Origin: Vescimonas cirricatena | GTDB lineage: Bacteria; Bacillota; Clostridia; Oscillospirales; Oscillospiraceae | Length of the DNA stretch: 59,736 nt | Reading direction: 5' to 3' | NCBI RefSeq assembly: GCF_020687045.1 | Contig: NZ_JAJEPW010000014.1 | Span: 1 to 59,736, forward strand | In this document: one piece after another, positions 1-7,816 of the stretch | Layout: every line of letters starts with the position of its first letter | Position numbering within the stretch: the stretch's first letter is position 1 | Translations under genes and position numbers: made by a program | Notes under the pieces: generated by a model | Databases searched by the model: none | Seen by the model: only the letters and a program-made list of their open reading frames with translations | Told to the model about the DNA's origin: nothing

Positions 1-56
1 GATATGAAAACTCCTCGGATAACAAAACTCACGGGATTACACGGCTTATCCCAGTT

Positions 57-974
57 CTAAGATAAGCCGTGCATACTGCCCACCTCCATGGCCTTACGCT
101 GCCACATGGTGACACCCATCTCCTCATTCAGCTGGTCAGCCAGTTCTACATTTTTCTCTTTATCTCCGGTATCCCAATCAGAGGGGTAGTACCCGGTTTC
201 GCCGCGCTTGATGCAGATCAGCTGGCCGGTGGTGAGCAAGGTAGAGAAGCACAGTTCCGGCAGTCCCTTTGCAATTCTGGGCGCAAACAGTTCTTTCTCT
301 GTCTGGATGCTCCAGTCATCGCTGTTCCACAGATGAACATAGAGCTCTCCGCCATCCACAGAAATCTCACGCTGTTCAAAGCCTTCGCCCCAGCCGTCCG
401 ATGCCTGACCTGAGATGTACTCCTTGAGGGTATCCAGTTCGTGGGCGGAAAGTTCTCCGACCACGCGGCATTCTGCCACACCCCAGAGCTGTCCATTGCG
501 CTCCTCTACGGTGAACACAGCAGAACGCACCTTCCTGTTGACCTCATCATCCACATCATACCAGTGCATGATGCCGTTTTCGTTTTCCTCCGGCATACGG
601 TTTCCAACGAGGGCCTTGAGTATCTGGCCCTCGTAATTACGGAGGCCGTTACCCTCCAATTCTGTGCCGGTGTCCTCGATGTCGCCCCATTCGTTCCGCT
701 CATAGAGATCGGCTGTAAGGGGCATATACAACTTCATAGTGGTGGGCTCAGGCGGCAGGACGGAAAAACTGTCCTCTCCGATGATTAGGGCCAGACAACT
801 GCCATTGTCCCACTTCACATGGAATTGTCCGATGTCGTCGATACTTTCCAGCGTGCCCATGGTGCCGGACGGCACTGGGTGATACGGATCTTTCATCTCT
901 CTGAGCTTGATTCGGCTCCCAGCGGGGTACTGGTTCCGCAGAAAAGCCAGCCATTCTCTCGGCACATTGTTCAT
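57..974 (-). CDS. DUF4314-like mobile-element protein
   Basis: Protein of 305 aa. Residues about 14-75 match my recollection of the DUF4314 fold: a basic start, 'DPYHPVPSGTMGTLESIDD', then 'FHVKWDNG' and 'IIGEDSFSVL'. The remaining 230 residues are acidic and not assigned; they contain 'GNGLRNYEGQILKAL'. DUF4314 proteins are common cargo of Firmicute conjugative elements; their function is unknown. ATG at 972-974 is preceded by GGGAGG. The start overlaps the stop of the upstream gene (TGATG), so the two are translationally coupled. The last codons and stop fall in a perfect 10-bp inverted repeat (41-50/61-70), without a good T-run, so I do not call a terminator. Base composition is clearly less GC-rich than the core genes right of 5570. 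The family call is moderately sure; the role is unknown. Confidence 0.7.
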   Translation of the reverse strand: MNNVPREWLAFLRNQYPAGSRIKLREMKDPYHPVPSGTMGTLESIDDIGQFHVKWDNGSCLALIIGEDSFSVLPPEPTTMKLYMPLTADLYERNEWGDIEDTGTELEGNGLRNYEGQILKALVGNRMPEENENGIMHWYDVDDEVNRKVRSAVFTVEERNGQLWGVAECRVVGELSAHELDTLKEYISGQASDGWGEGFEQREISVDGGELYVHLWNSDDWSIQTEKELFAPRIAKGLPELCFSTLLTTGQLICIKRGETGYYPSDWDTGDKEKNVELADQLNEEMGVTMWQRKAMEVGSMHGLS

Positions 975-1987
975 CAGGTCATTCCTCCCATCGTCATGCC
1001 CTCTTGGGGCGTATTTTCATAATCCTCCAGCGGGCGGGGATTCTCCTCGCCGTAGAGGTCGTACAGGATATCGTCCACCTGCTTGCGGATTGCGGGATCA
1101 TCGGTCAGGGTTTCGTAGCGGAAGCCGGTAACAGGGTGATTCGGAAGCTCATCTCGGATGCATTGGAGGAAAGTCTCCGCATCCGTATATTCCTGCTGTT
1201 CGCCGCTGGCAAATGTCACCCGGCCTATCACCGCCGCCTGCTCCGCCAGATTCTGCCGCTGGACTCGGAGATCAAAGGCCGTCAGGTATGCCTGATAGTC
1301 GCCGGGGACAGGGTTGCAGCGCAGACAGTAGCGGTAATTCTCCGTCTCTACGATGTAGCCGTAGTTCGATGGCCAGTTGCCAACCTCACCGCCGTGGCTC
1401 CAGCAGTATTTGCTCATGCTGGACAGGTCCTTCAGGACGCCGGTATGCAGTTCATCCACGACCTGCTGCAATTCCGCCTTGAATTCCGGAGAATTCAGCT
1501 CCTCGGGGCCTCGGGGCCACCATGTATGCCAGAACTCCTTCCCCCGGTGACCAAAGTCCATTCGGACATGACCGATGCAGCCAAGCCGCTGGTCCTCCTC
1601 CGGCTTCATGGCATAGAAAAGGCCCGCTTCATCGAAAGAAGCGGGCCTGATCTGATAACGGGAGGGGATTGGCATTTCATGCTGGCGGCAAAAATCTATA
1701 AGGGTGATTTCCTCATCAAGAAAATCGGTTTGTCCCTTAACATCAAGGTAATCCTGACCATCGGGGAAGATGACTGGTTCCGGCGTAAGGATGGAACCAG
1801 CATAGTTGACGATAACCCGCGCCTCCAGCGTACTGATCAAATCGGGGTCATAGTCACTGCCACGCAGATCGTAGACATACCAGCCATCTGGCACGGTAGA
1901 TCGATCCACCCTTGAATCTGAAAACAAAGCGGGCTTCCCAAGCAGTTCGATGTGCTGCATGGAATCGCTCCAGACATTGATGGTCAT
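974..1987 (-). CDS. LPD28-like polyvalent-protein domain protein
   Basis: Protein of 337 aa starting 'MTINVWSDSM'. I chose the ATG at 1985-1987 because AGGAGG sits 6-7 bases upstream; a longer reading to 2020 lacks such a site. Residues about 5-75 carry the pattern I associate with LPD28 (large polyvalent protein-associated domain): 'WYVYDLRGSDYDPD', then 'VIVNYAGSI' and a 'DFLDEEITLIDFC' segment near residue 100. The second half ends in a short Met/Gly-rich tail. Such domains occur in conjugative-element cargo proteins thought to be co-injected or anti-defence proteins; that role is inference. The start overlaps the stop of the gene at 1984-2502 as ATGA, and its own stop overlaps the next start, giving a three-gene coupled unit. 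Confidence 0.6.
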   Translation of the reverse strand: MTINVWSDSMQHIELLGKPALFSDSRVDRSTVPDGWYVYDLRGSDYDPDLISTLEARVIVNYAGSILTPEPVIFPDGQDYLDVKGQTDFLDEEITLIDFCRQHEMPIPSRYQIRPASFDEAGLFYAMKPEEDQRLGCIGHVRMDFGHRGKEFWHTWWPRGPEELNSPEFKAELQQVVDELHTGVLKDLSSMSKYCWSHGGEVGNWPSNYGYIVETENYRYCLRCNPVPGDYQAYLTAFDLRVQRQNLAEQAAVIGRVTFASGEQQEYTDAETFLQCIRDELPNHPVTGFRYETLTDDPAIRKQVDDILYDLYGEENPRPLEDYENTPQEGMTMGGMT

Positions 1988-2502
1988 TGTATCCCTCCTA
2001 TTTCCACCGTATTTTCCCATGCTTCCTGATCTTTGAGGGAGGCTCTTATCTGGGCGTATAAATCATCCAGCGCAGGAGACTCATAGCCCCAGAATCCAGC
2101 AATTTCCCGCATCAGCCTTTCACATTCTGTCACCGATTCTCTGGCGCCATCGGACCCCAGACTGGAAATCATATCAATCGCGTAGAGGTATAACCCCTGT
2201 ATCACAGCGTCCCTATGCTCCTGTGTAGGAGTCCATTGGTGAACTGCCTGATCCACTTCCTGTATCTTCCGGTCAAAGGCCGTCACATGGTCTACTGTTT
2301 TGGCATCTAAGCCCCAGTAGCCTGCCAGTTCGTCTACCAAGCGGCGGAGGGCGGAAATCTGTTCCTTGCCTGCATCTCCTGCTTTCTGCCGCAGCTCTGC
2401 GGCATATTCTGTCAGGCCGTCAACGCATTTGGAGATTAGGGCTTTATCCTTCCGGGCTTGCGGTTCCATAGCGTTGATCAGTTCATCTAAAGTCATTCTC
2501 AA
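1984..2502 (-). CDS. Hypothetical helical mobile-element protein
   Basis: Unrecognised 172-aa protein, mainly charged alpha-helical by appearance, with two related halves: 'LVDELAGYWGLDAKTVD' and 'LMREIAGFWGYESPALD' look like an internal duplication of a helix-'AGxWG'-helix unit. The best start is TTG (2500-2502): AGGAGG lies 8 bases upstream of it, while the next in-frame ATG (2494-2496) is 14 bases from that site and the upstream ATGs (2527-2529, 2566-2568) have none. It is the first gene of the coupled trio running down to 57. The 176 bases above it (2503-2678) hold no gene I can support; they may contain the promoter. Function unknown. Confidence 0.6.
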   Translation of the reverse strand: MRMTLDELINAMEPQARKDKALISKCVDGLTEYAAELRQKAGDAGKEQISALRRLVDELAGYWGLDAKTVDHVTAFDRKIQEVDQAVHQWTPTQEHRDAVIQGLYLYAIDMISSLGSDGARESVTECERLMREIAGFWGYESPALDDLYAQIRASLKDQEAWENTVEIGGIQ

Positions 2503-2678
2503 TATCTGCACCTCCTTATCCCCAGTCATTCGGTATTCGACACGAACACTACCACACTCTGACAGCAATAGCTATCTGAATTTTTTGGCCTTGAAAATAC
2601 AGCTGATTACCGCTGCACCATTCAATCCGATTTCTTTATGAACACCACCACGACAGATGGTCCTCAATTTCAGATGCC

Positions 2679-3875
2679 TCATTCTATTCTCCCCCACTGA
2701 AGGCCCTGTTGCGCTTGATATGCTTCGGCCGGGTCTTCCGACATCAATTCCTCCAGAGCCATTACTCCGAAATAGGACACATAACCATAGGCGCTGAAAC
2801 GGCCATTTTCCTGTTGGATGCGGTGCTGCCCATAGCCCTCATAATCGTAGAAGGCATCCAGATGGTCATCATATCCAAACCGGCCGGACTCTTGGATCAT
2901 GTATTTCCCATATTCTTTTGGAGTGTGGACGCCGGGAATAAAGTCGAACTGATCCAGATTTTCAGCCAAACGACAGATCTCACCGGCATTCTCAGGTTCT
3001 GCGAATATGATTACAGCTTCCAGCTTGGCCCTGCCTTTTTGATCCAGTTTTGCAATGGCTCCGCACATGGCATTGAGTGAATCCAGGCTGTCCCGCTTTT
3101 CATCCAGTATCTCGCCGACCTCTTTCTGAAGCAGGAATACATCTATCGTGTAGTCCGCATGGTCAGGATCCTGCCAGCCTGTCCGCAGCAGGGTGCGGCG
3201 AATCTGCTGCTCTGACGCGGGGAGCCAAAGCAGCTCCGGGGCTTGGTTTTCTGCCGGTACAATTTTCAATCCCATGCCGCTGTTGTCATAAAGATATTCC
3301 GGAAACTGCCGCCCATTGTAGAGCGGCTCCAATTTCATGCCGTTGTCGTAGACCACGCCGTAGGGGGTGACTGTCCCGGCTTCGCTGTCGATGAGCAAAT
3401 AGGCGGTTTCGGTTCCATCCAGCGCCTCCAGATCTTCTGTTCTGGCACAGCCCCCATTCAAATTCATGTAATGTTCACGCCCGATTTTTTCAAGGTCGGA
3501 AAAATCGGTGATCACAGTGATCTTCTGACAGCAGAAGGTCAGATTGATGAGATCCTTTATTTCCGAGAGCCCCAGCTTGTGGGCCATCCCCTGGAACTGG
3601 GCGGCCTCTCCGTCATCGAAGCTGTCCAGCCGCTTGGCCAGATAGTCCAGCTCATCAAGGGTGACCTGTGTGCCGATCAGAGTGTTCAGGACGGTATAGA
3701 AGCTGTCCAACTCATCCACCTGACAATCCTGCCGGAGTGTATCGCCGATCTCCAGGGGTCCCAACAGCTCTATCGTGCTGTCATAGTTCTGATTGGGAAT
3801 GGGGAAGGGGATCGTGGCCTGTCCATATTCCGGATGCTGGGCGTTGCTCAGTACCACTTGGAGCACATATCTCAT
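2679..3875 (-). CDS. ArdA-like antirestriction family protein
   Basis: Acidic protein of 398 aa. The C-terminal third (about 285-390) has the ArdA-like pattern seen in Firmicute mobile elements: 'LDQFDFIPGVHTPKEYGKYM' followed by 'GYDDHLDAFYDYEGYGQHRI' and a 'GYVSYFG...LEELM' end. ArdA proteins are DNA mimics that block type I restriction-modification enzymes, which fits the high Asp/Glu content. The N-terminal 120 residues ('MRYVLQVVLSNAQHPEYG', 'LDELDYLAKRLDSF') resemble another domain often fused in these elements. Start ATG 3873-3875 has GGAGGTG upstream and overlaps the previous stop as ATGA. Antirestriction activity is inferred from family resemblance only. Confidence 0.6.
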   Translation of the reverse strand: MRYVLQVVLSNAQHPEYGQATIPFPIPNQNYDSTIELLGPLEIGDTLRQDCQVDELDSFYTVLNTLIGTQVTLDELDYLAKRLDSFDDGEAAQFQGMAHKLGLSEIKDLINLTFCCQKITVITDFSDLEKIGREHYMNLNGGCARTEDLEALDGTETAYLLIDSEAGTVTPYGVVYDNGMKLEPLYNGRQFPEYLYDNSGMGLKIVPAENQAPELLWLPASEQQIRRTLLRTGWQDPDHADYTIDVFLLQKEVGEILDEKRDSLDSLNAMCGAIAKLDQKGRAKLEAVIIFAEPENAGEICRLAENLDQFDFIPGVHTPKEYGKYMIQESGRFGYDDHLDAFYDYEGYGQHRIQQENGRFSAYGYVSYFGVMALEELMSEDPAEAYQAQQGLQWGRIE

Positions 3876-4558
3876 TTTTTCACCTCCGCAGCTATGATCG
3901 TTTTTCCATACCGGGCGATCAGCATAGCGTTGAGAATATCACCGAAGGCTTCGCTGCTAACCTGTTCCTCGTCCGCCAATTCTGCGGAGGTAATGAGCAG
4001 CTTCCCGCAGTAGAGGCCCTTGGCTGCTCTGTACACCGGATAGTCCCTCGGGTCGATCCCCCGCAGGGAAACGGAGGAGAAGTCGATCCTGCCGTGAGAT
4101 ATATGGGGAAGCACTCTCCGCCAGAGCCCGATGCGGGAGGAGAGCAGATAAACCGCCGCCAGCTTCTGGGGGCAGATAGAGGCTGTGCCGGCCTCCGGCC
4201 ACTCAGACAGCCTGTGCCGATGGGCCGGTTCCAGCGCAAGAGGAAGCGTATTCCCTTTGGAAAGAGAGCTGGCCCGCTTCCATAACTTCTGGTGGCCTGC
4301 CATGCGGAGGCATCTCTCCGCAAGCTCCTGATAGCCAATAGTCCCTGCTTCCAACCGCTCCGGAATGTATGGGCAAACAGATTCCTGACAGGTGTGCCGC
4401 ATATAGCTCCGGCAGTAGGTGCAGTCCACATCCTCTTTTTTGTAATGGAATCTGCACAGGACCATCATCCCGCCGCCCCGTTTCTGAAAGCCGGGAACAC
4501 TCATCATCATCCGTTCCAAACCGGCCAACGGAGTGTCTTGTGAAAAATATTTTGTCAT
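3872..4558 (-). CDS. Cys-cluster hypothetical mobile-element protein
   Basis: Unrecognised 228-aa protein. Near residues 35-62 it has five cysteines ('CRFHYKKEDVDCTYC', then two more before 'PYIPERLEAG'), which look like a zinc-binding knuckle. The rest is basic and contains 'LPLALEPAHRHRLSEWPEAG'. ATG at 4556-4558 ('MTKYFSQDTP') is preferred over the one at 4576 because AAGGAA lies just upstream. Its stop overlaps the start of the ArdA-like gene as ATGA, so the two are co-translated; a DNA- or RNA-binding helper role in the same cargo operon is possible but not shown. Confidence 0.55.
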   Translation of the reverse strand: MTKYFSQDTPLAGLERMMMSVPGFQKRGGGMMVLCRFHYKKEDVDCTYCRSYMRHTCQESVCPYIPERLEAGTIGYQELAERCLRMAGHQKLWKRASSLSKGNTLPLALEPAHRHRLSEWPEAGTASICPQKLAAVYLLSSRIGLWRRVLPHISHGRIDFSSVSLRGIDPRDYPVYRAAKGLYCGKLLITSAELADEEQVSSEAFGDILNAMLIARYGKTIIAAEVKK

Positions 4559-4583
4559 TGCTGTTCCTTTCCGCATAAAAAAT

Positions 4584-4621
4584 GGGGCCTGCTTATCTGC
4601 CTATCAGCAGATGCAGGCCCC
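4584..4621 (-). terminator. Rho-independent terminator of 4637-5305 gene
   Basis: Long GC-rich hairpin (GGGGCCTGC...GCAGGCCCC, with a two-base bulge) followed on the minus strand by ATTTTTTATG. It separates the gene at 4637-5305 from the pair starting at 4558. Confidence 0.7.
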
Positions 4622-4636
4622 GTTCTTCCGGTACTC

Positions 4637-5305
4637 TTACAGATTCATTTGTGGTTCCTGTCCCTGGCTTTGCTCCAAACGCTCTGCCAGATCCGGGACG
4701 GTGTATTCGATCTTTGTTCTTGAAGTCTGCAGGGCCTTGAGCTGGCCATCCTCCGGCTCAGGTCCCTCATCCAGCAGATAATCTGTGGCCCGATAGAGCT
4801 GGGTTAACTCCTCCGGTGAAAAAAGCTGGGCTTTGGAGATCAGCCCGGAGCGGACGGCGAAGTCCTGTTTGGCTCCTTGGAAATCCTCCTCATAATAATG
4901 TCCATGACTCACCCTGGTCCTGTCATGATCCCAGATCCATGTGACAAATTGATAACCCCAGCCGTTTTCCAATTCACGCCCAGCCAGCACTGCGCCGCCA
5001 AAATCCGCCAGCAGATGGAATTTCTCACTCAGACCGCTGGCATGAAGGAGGGGGGCGGTCTGGACCGCTTCAACATAGGCATACACTTCATCTGCAGTCT
5101 GGGCAACTTTATGGTATAGTTCACCGGCTTCCGGCTGATTGCTTCCGGCAGGGAGGAGGAACACATCACTCCCCGCCGAAACAGAGAGAACCGGCTGGTT
5201 GTTCAGCAGCACTGTCAGCCGGTTCTTCTCCGGATGGCCTGCGGTGATTCCAGCTGCCCGCAGGCGGCGGGCTAACTCTGCAAAATATTTATTTTCCAAA
5301 CTCAT
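4637..5305 (-). CDS. Hypothetical mobile-element protein
   Basis: Unrecognised soluble 222-aa protein ('MSLENKYFAELARRLRAAGI'). It has an N-terminal helix, a beta-rich core and a central 'WGYQFVTWIWDHDR...HGHYYEEDF' stretch typical of unnamed cargo proteins of Firmicute conjugative elements. I placed the start at ATG 5303-5305, where 'GGGGAGGA' abuts the codon (very short spacing); extending to 5371 would translate the hairpins at 5327-5396, which is unlikely. It is a single-gene unit with its own terminator at 4584-4621. No function can be given. Confidence 0.55.
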   Translation of the reverse strand: MSLENKYFAELARRLRAAGITAGHPEKNRLTVLLNNQPVLSVSAGSDVFLLPAGSNQPEAGELYHKVAQTADEVYAYVEAVQTAPLLHASGLSEKFHLLADFGGAVLAGRELENGWGYQFVTWIWDHDRTRVSHGHYYEEDFQGAKQDFAVRSGLISKAQLFSPEELTQLYRATDYLLDEGPEPEDGQLKALQTSRTKIEYTVPDLAERLEQSQGQEPQMNL

Positions 5306-5326
5306 TCCTCCCCTGAAAATGAAAAA

Positions 5327-5352
5327 GCCGGAACCTCTTTTGAGATTCCGGC
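5327..5352 (-). terminator. Terminator-like hairpin in leader of 4637-5305 gene
   Basis: GCCGGAACCTC/GAGATTCCGGC stem with a TTTT loop. On the minus strand it is followed by TTTTTC and lies only 22 bases before the start codon of the gene at 5305. A second hairpin on the same strand (about 5361-5396, GCGGC...GCCGC, also followed by TTTTTC) lies just upstream. Either a gene once sat upstream and was lost at the island edge, or these act as an attenuator. Confidence 0.5.
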
Positions 5353-5481
5353 AGAAAAGAAAAAGCGGCAAATATTCCCCGCAGGAAACACCGCCGCTCT
5401 TTTCCGTTCTCTATATCATCTGATACCCGCGGGTTTGACTCTTATCAGAGTGAATAGCGCAAGGTCAAATATCGATAAAAT

Positions 5482-5513
5482 GAGGCCCGTAGATTTACTC
5501 ATCTACGGGCCTC
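5482..5513 (-). terminator. Perfect 13-bp hairpin downstream of tRNA-Pro
   Basis: GAGGCCCGTAGAT, loop TTACTC, ATCTACGGGCCTC. On the minus strand it is followed by ATTTTATC. It is the likely transcription stop for tRNA-Pro, and also the first strong structure at the edge of the accessory island. The rest of 5353-5569 holds no gene I can support. Confidence 0.5.
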
Positions 5514-5569
5514 GGAAGCCTTGAAAACACTGGGCTTTTACACCCAATATCTTTTTTAGCCTCCCTTTT

Positions 5570-5645
5570 TGGTCGGAGTGCGGGGATTTGAACCCCGGGC
5601 CTCTTGGTCCCGAACCAAGCGCGCTACCAACTGCGCTACACCCCG
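5570..5645 (-). tRNA. tRNA-Pro (anticodon CGG)
   Basis: Cloverleaf on the minus strand, 76 bases with encoded CCA. The acceptor stem is CGGGGTG/CACTCCG, followed by discriminator A and CCA. The D arm is GCGCAGTTGGTAGCGC. The anticodon stem CTTGG/CCAAG encloses TTCGGGA, so the anticodon is CGG (reads CCG). The T arm contains GGTTCAAATCC. It has its own consensus promoter at 5657-5685. Its 3' end faces the low-GC island at 1-5569, the usual geometry for a tRNA used as an integration site. Confidence 0.95.
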
Positions 5646-5656
5646 TCATCCCGTCT

Positions 5657-5685
5657 ATTATACGTTTTTTCGGTCCGAATGTCAA
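5657..5685 (-). promoter_or_regulatory. Consensus sigma-A promoter of tRNA-Pro
   Basis: Minus-strand TTGACA (5680-5685), 17-base spacer and TATAAT (5657-5662), ending 11 bases before the mature tRNA 5' end. Both hexamers match consensus perfectly. Confidence 0.9.
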
Positions 5686-5691
5686 GATGCA

Positions 5692-5752
5692 TTTTGCAGT
5701 GCGGGTACACATTTTTGCAGTGCGGGTACACTGTTTTCCGGTGTGGGTATGC
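5692..5752. repeat. Three 21-bp-period repeats between divergent promoters
   Basis: TTTTGCAGTGCGGGTACAC occurs exactly at 5692-5710 and 5713-5731, and a degenerate third copy (TTTTCCGGTGTGGGTATGC) at 5734-5752. The 21-bp period is two helical turns, so the copies face the same side of the DNA. The array lies just upstream of both the tRNA-Pro and hprK promoters. Confidence 0.8.
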
Positions 5753-5798
5753 ATTATTTGACAAAAACCCGAAAAAAATTCGACCCTCCCCATAGGAC

Positions 5799-5827
5799 TT
5801 GCGAAAAAGGCACATATACGGTATAAT
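5799..5827 (+). promoter_or_regulatory. hprK operon promoter
   Basis: TTGCGA (5799-5804), 17 bases, TATAAT (5822-5827), about 60 bases ahead of the hprK start. A lone TTGACA at 5758-5763 has no matching -10. Confidence 0.75.
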
Positions 5828-5886
5828 GACATATAATTATAGGTATGTGCAGGTGCGGGACAACGCACCGGATGGAGGACCCATAT

Positions 5887-6846
5887 ATGGAAAAAGTAAG
5901 ACGCGACCCGGCCAGCCTCAGCCAACTGGTGAAGGATTTTGATCTGGAGGTGGTCTACAAGGGCCTGGACTATGACACCCGGATGATCACCATCCCCGAT
6001 GTGAACCGCCCGGCCCTGCAGCTGGTGGGCTTTTATGACTACTTCGAGCCAAAACGCCTGCAGATTCTGGGCAAGGCGGAGTTTACCTTCCTGAAGGCCA
6101 TGCCCCTGGAGCAGCGGAGAAAGGTATTCGAGGATCTGCTGCGCTGCGAGATCCCGGCCCTGATCATTGCCCGGAATATGGAGATTTTTCCCGAGCTGAT
6201 GGAGATTGCCCGCAAGCACGGGCGCACCCTGCTGCGGACGGAAAAGACCACCGTGGAGCTGACCAGCCACATCATCGACTATCTGAACCGGGCCCTGGCC
6301 CCCCAGATCACCCGCCACGGCGTGCTGATGAACATCTATGGCCAAGGCGTGCTGATGATCGGCGACTCCGGCATCGGCAAAAGCGAAACCGCCATCGAGC
6401 TGCTCAAGCGCGGCCACCGGCTGGTGGCCGACGACGCGGTGGAAATTCGCCGCATTTCCGACTCCCTGTACGGCTCGGCCCCGGAGATCATCCGCCACTA
6501 CATTGAGATCCGGGGTATCGGCATCATCGACGTGCAGCAGCTGTTCGGTATGGGCGCGGTGCAGTTTGACTCCGACATCGAGATCGTGATCCATCTGGAG
6601 CCCTGGCAGGACGGTAAGTTCTATGACCGGCTGGGCCTGGAGGGCGACACCTACACCATTCTGGGGGTGCAGCTGCCCTATGTGACCATCCCCGTGCGGC
6701 CGGGGCGGAACCTGGCCGGTATCGTGGAGATCGCCGCCATGAAGAACCGCCAGATGCGGTACGGCTACAACTCCGCCCGGGACTTCATGACCCAGTTTGA
6801 CAAGAAAATGGATGAGCTGGCCCGGCAGGCCAAGGAGAAGCAATGA
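5887..6846 (+). CDS. hprK: HPr kinase/phosphorylase
   Basis: Bifunctional enzyme of 319 aa that phosphorylates or dephosphorylates Ser-46 of HPr (and Crh where present), the master switch of carbon catabolite repression in Firmicutes. Visible marks: N-terminal HPrK domain ('YDYFEPKRLQILGKAE'), conserved His144-Gly ('RHGVLM'), Walker A GDSGIGKS at 159-166, 'LVADDAVEI', and the signature 'IEIRGIGIIDV'. The length matches the family. ATG at 5887 is preferred over one 15 bases upstream because GGAGGA lies 8 bases before it. It is the first gene of an eight-gene operon; its TGA overlaps the next ATG. Confidence 0.97.
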   Translation: MEKVRRDPASLSQLVKDFDLEVVYKGLDYDTRMITIPDVNRPALQLVGFYDYFEPKRLQILGKAEFTFLKAMPLEQRRKVFEDLLRCEIPALIIARNMEIFPELMEIARKHGRTLLRTEKTTVELTSHIIDYLNRALAPQITRHGVLMNIYGQGVLMIGDSGIGKSETAIELLKRGHRLVADDAVEIRRISDSLYGSAPEIIRHYIEIRGIGIIDVQQLFGMGAVQFDSDIEIVIHLEPWQDGKFYDRLGLEGDTYTILGVQLPYVTIPVRPGRNLAGIVEIAAMKNRQMRYGYNSARDFMTQFDKKMDELARQAKEKQ

Positions 6847-7805
6847 ACTATATCGGCATCGACATCGGCGGCACCAACCTGAAGGCCGGTCTTGTGGACG
6901 AGGACGGCCTTCTGCTGGCCGTGAAAACCATGAAGATCCGCGAGGTATCGGACCCCGACGCCCTGACGGACACCCTGGTGGCCCTGACCCGGGAACTGGC
7001 CCAGGAGGGCGGCGTGCCCATGGAGGAGATCGCCTCCGTGGGGGCGGGCGTCCCGGGAGTGGTGGACATCCGCACCGGGTCCATCGTATACACCTGCAAC
7101 CTGCCCCTGCGGAACATTCCCCTGCGCAAGCTGTTCAAGCGGCGGCTGGGGCTGCACCTGTATGTGGAAAACGACGCCAACTGCGCCGCCCTGGCGGAAT
7201 TTCACGCCGGAGCGGGCCAGGGCAGCAAGCGCTTTGTCACCATCACCCTGGGCACCGGCATCGGCGCCGGGATTATCCACAACGGAAAAATTTTCCACGG
7301 CGGCAACGGCATGGCCGGTGAGGTGGGCCACACCTGCATCGACTATCAGGGTCTCCCCTGCCCCTGCGGCCGCCGGGGCTGCTGGGAGCAATACGCCTCC
7401 GCCAGCGCCCTGAAGCGCTTCACCGCCCAGGCCCAGCTGGGCAACCCCGACAGCATCCTGGCCCGGGTCATCCGGGAGCATGACGGCCATGTGTCCGGCC
7501 AGTCGGCGTTTATGGCCGCCCGGCTGGGGGACCCGGTGGGCCAGCAGGTCTGCGACATGTATGTGGGCTATCTGGCGGCGGGCATCGCCAACGTGGTGAA
7601 TATTTTCCAGCCGGATACCCTGGCCATCGGCGGCGGCGTCAGCAACGAGTCCGATGAGCAGCTGCTCCACCCCCTGCAGCAGCTGGTGGAGCGGGAGACC
7701 ATCCCCTGCAGCGCCGGGAAAAAGACCCGCATCGTCAAGGCCCAGCTGGGCAATCAGGCGGGGATCATCGGCGCGGCCCTGCTGGGGAAGAAAAAACGGA
7801 TTTGA
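6843..7805 (+). CDS. glcK: ROK-family glucokinase
   Basis: Sugar kinase of 320 aa, probably converting glucose to glucose-6-phosphate in the cytoplasm. It has an N-terminal phosphate loop 'GIDIGGTNLKAG', a second ATP motif 'LGTGIGAGII', the ROK sugar-binding 'GEVGH' and the zinc motif 'CPCGRRGCWEQYAS' (CxCGxxGCxE). The start overlaps the hprK stop (ATGA). Placing glucokinase directly after hprK ties glucose phosphorylation, which raises the fructose-1,6-bisphosphate sensed by HprK, to the same transcript. Glucose specificity is inferred; other ROK hexose kinases share these motifs. Confidence 0.88.
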   Translation: MNYIGIDIGGTNLKAGLVDEDGLLLAVKTMKIREVSDPDALTDTLVALTRELAQEGGVPMEEIASVGAGVPGVVDIRTGSIVYTCNLPLRNIPLRKLFKRRLGLHLYVENDANCAALAEFHAGAGQGSKRFVTITLGTGIGAGIIHNGKIFHGGNGMAGEVGHTCIDYQGLPCPCGRRGCWEQYASASALKRFTAQAQLGNPDSILARVIREHDGHVSGQSAFMAARLGDPVGQQVCDMYVGYLAAGIANVVNIFQPDTLAIGGGVSNESDEQLLHPLQQLVERETIPCSAGKKTRIVKAQLGNQAGIIGAALLGKKKRI

Positions 7806-7816
7806 GGGAGATCACT

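Noticed and set aside
41..70. Terminator at the end of the first gene
   Set aside because: A perfect 10-bp inverted repeat overlaps the last codons, but no T-run follows on the minus strand.
5692..5752. Short CRISPR array
   Set aside because: Only three copies, directly abutting at a 21-bp period with no spacers and no cas genes.
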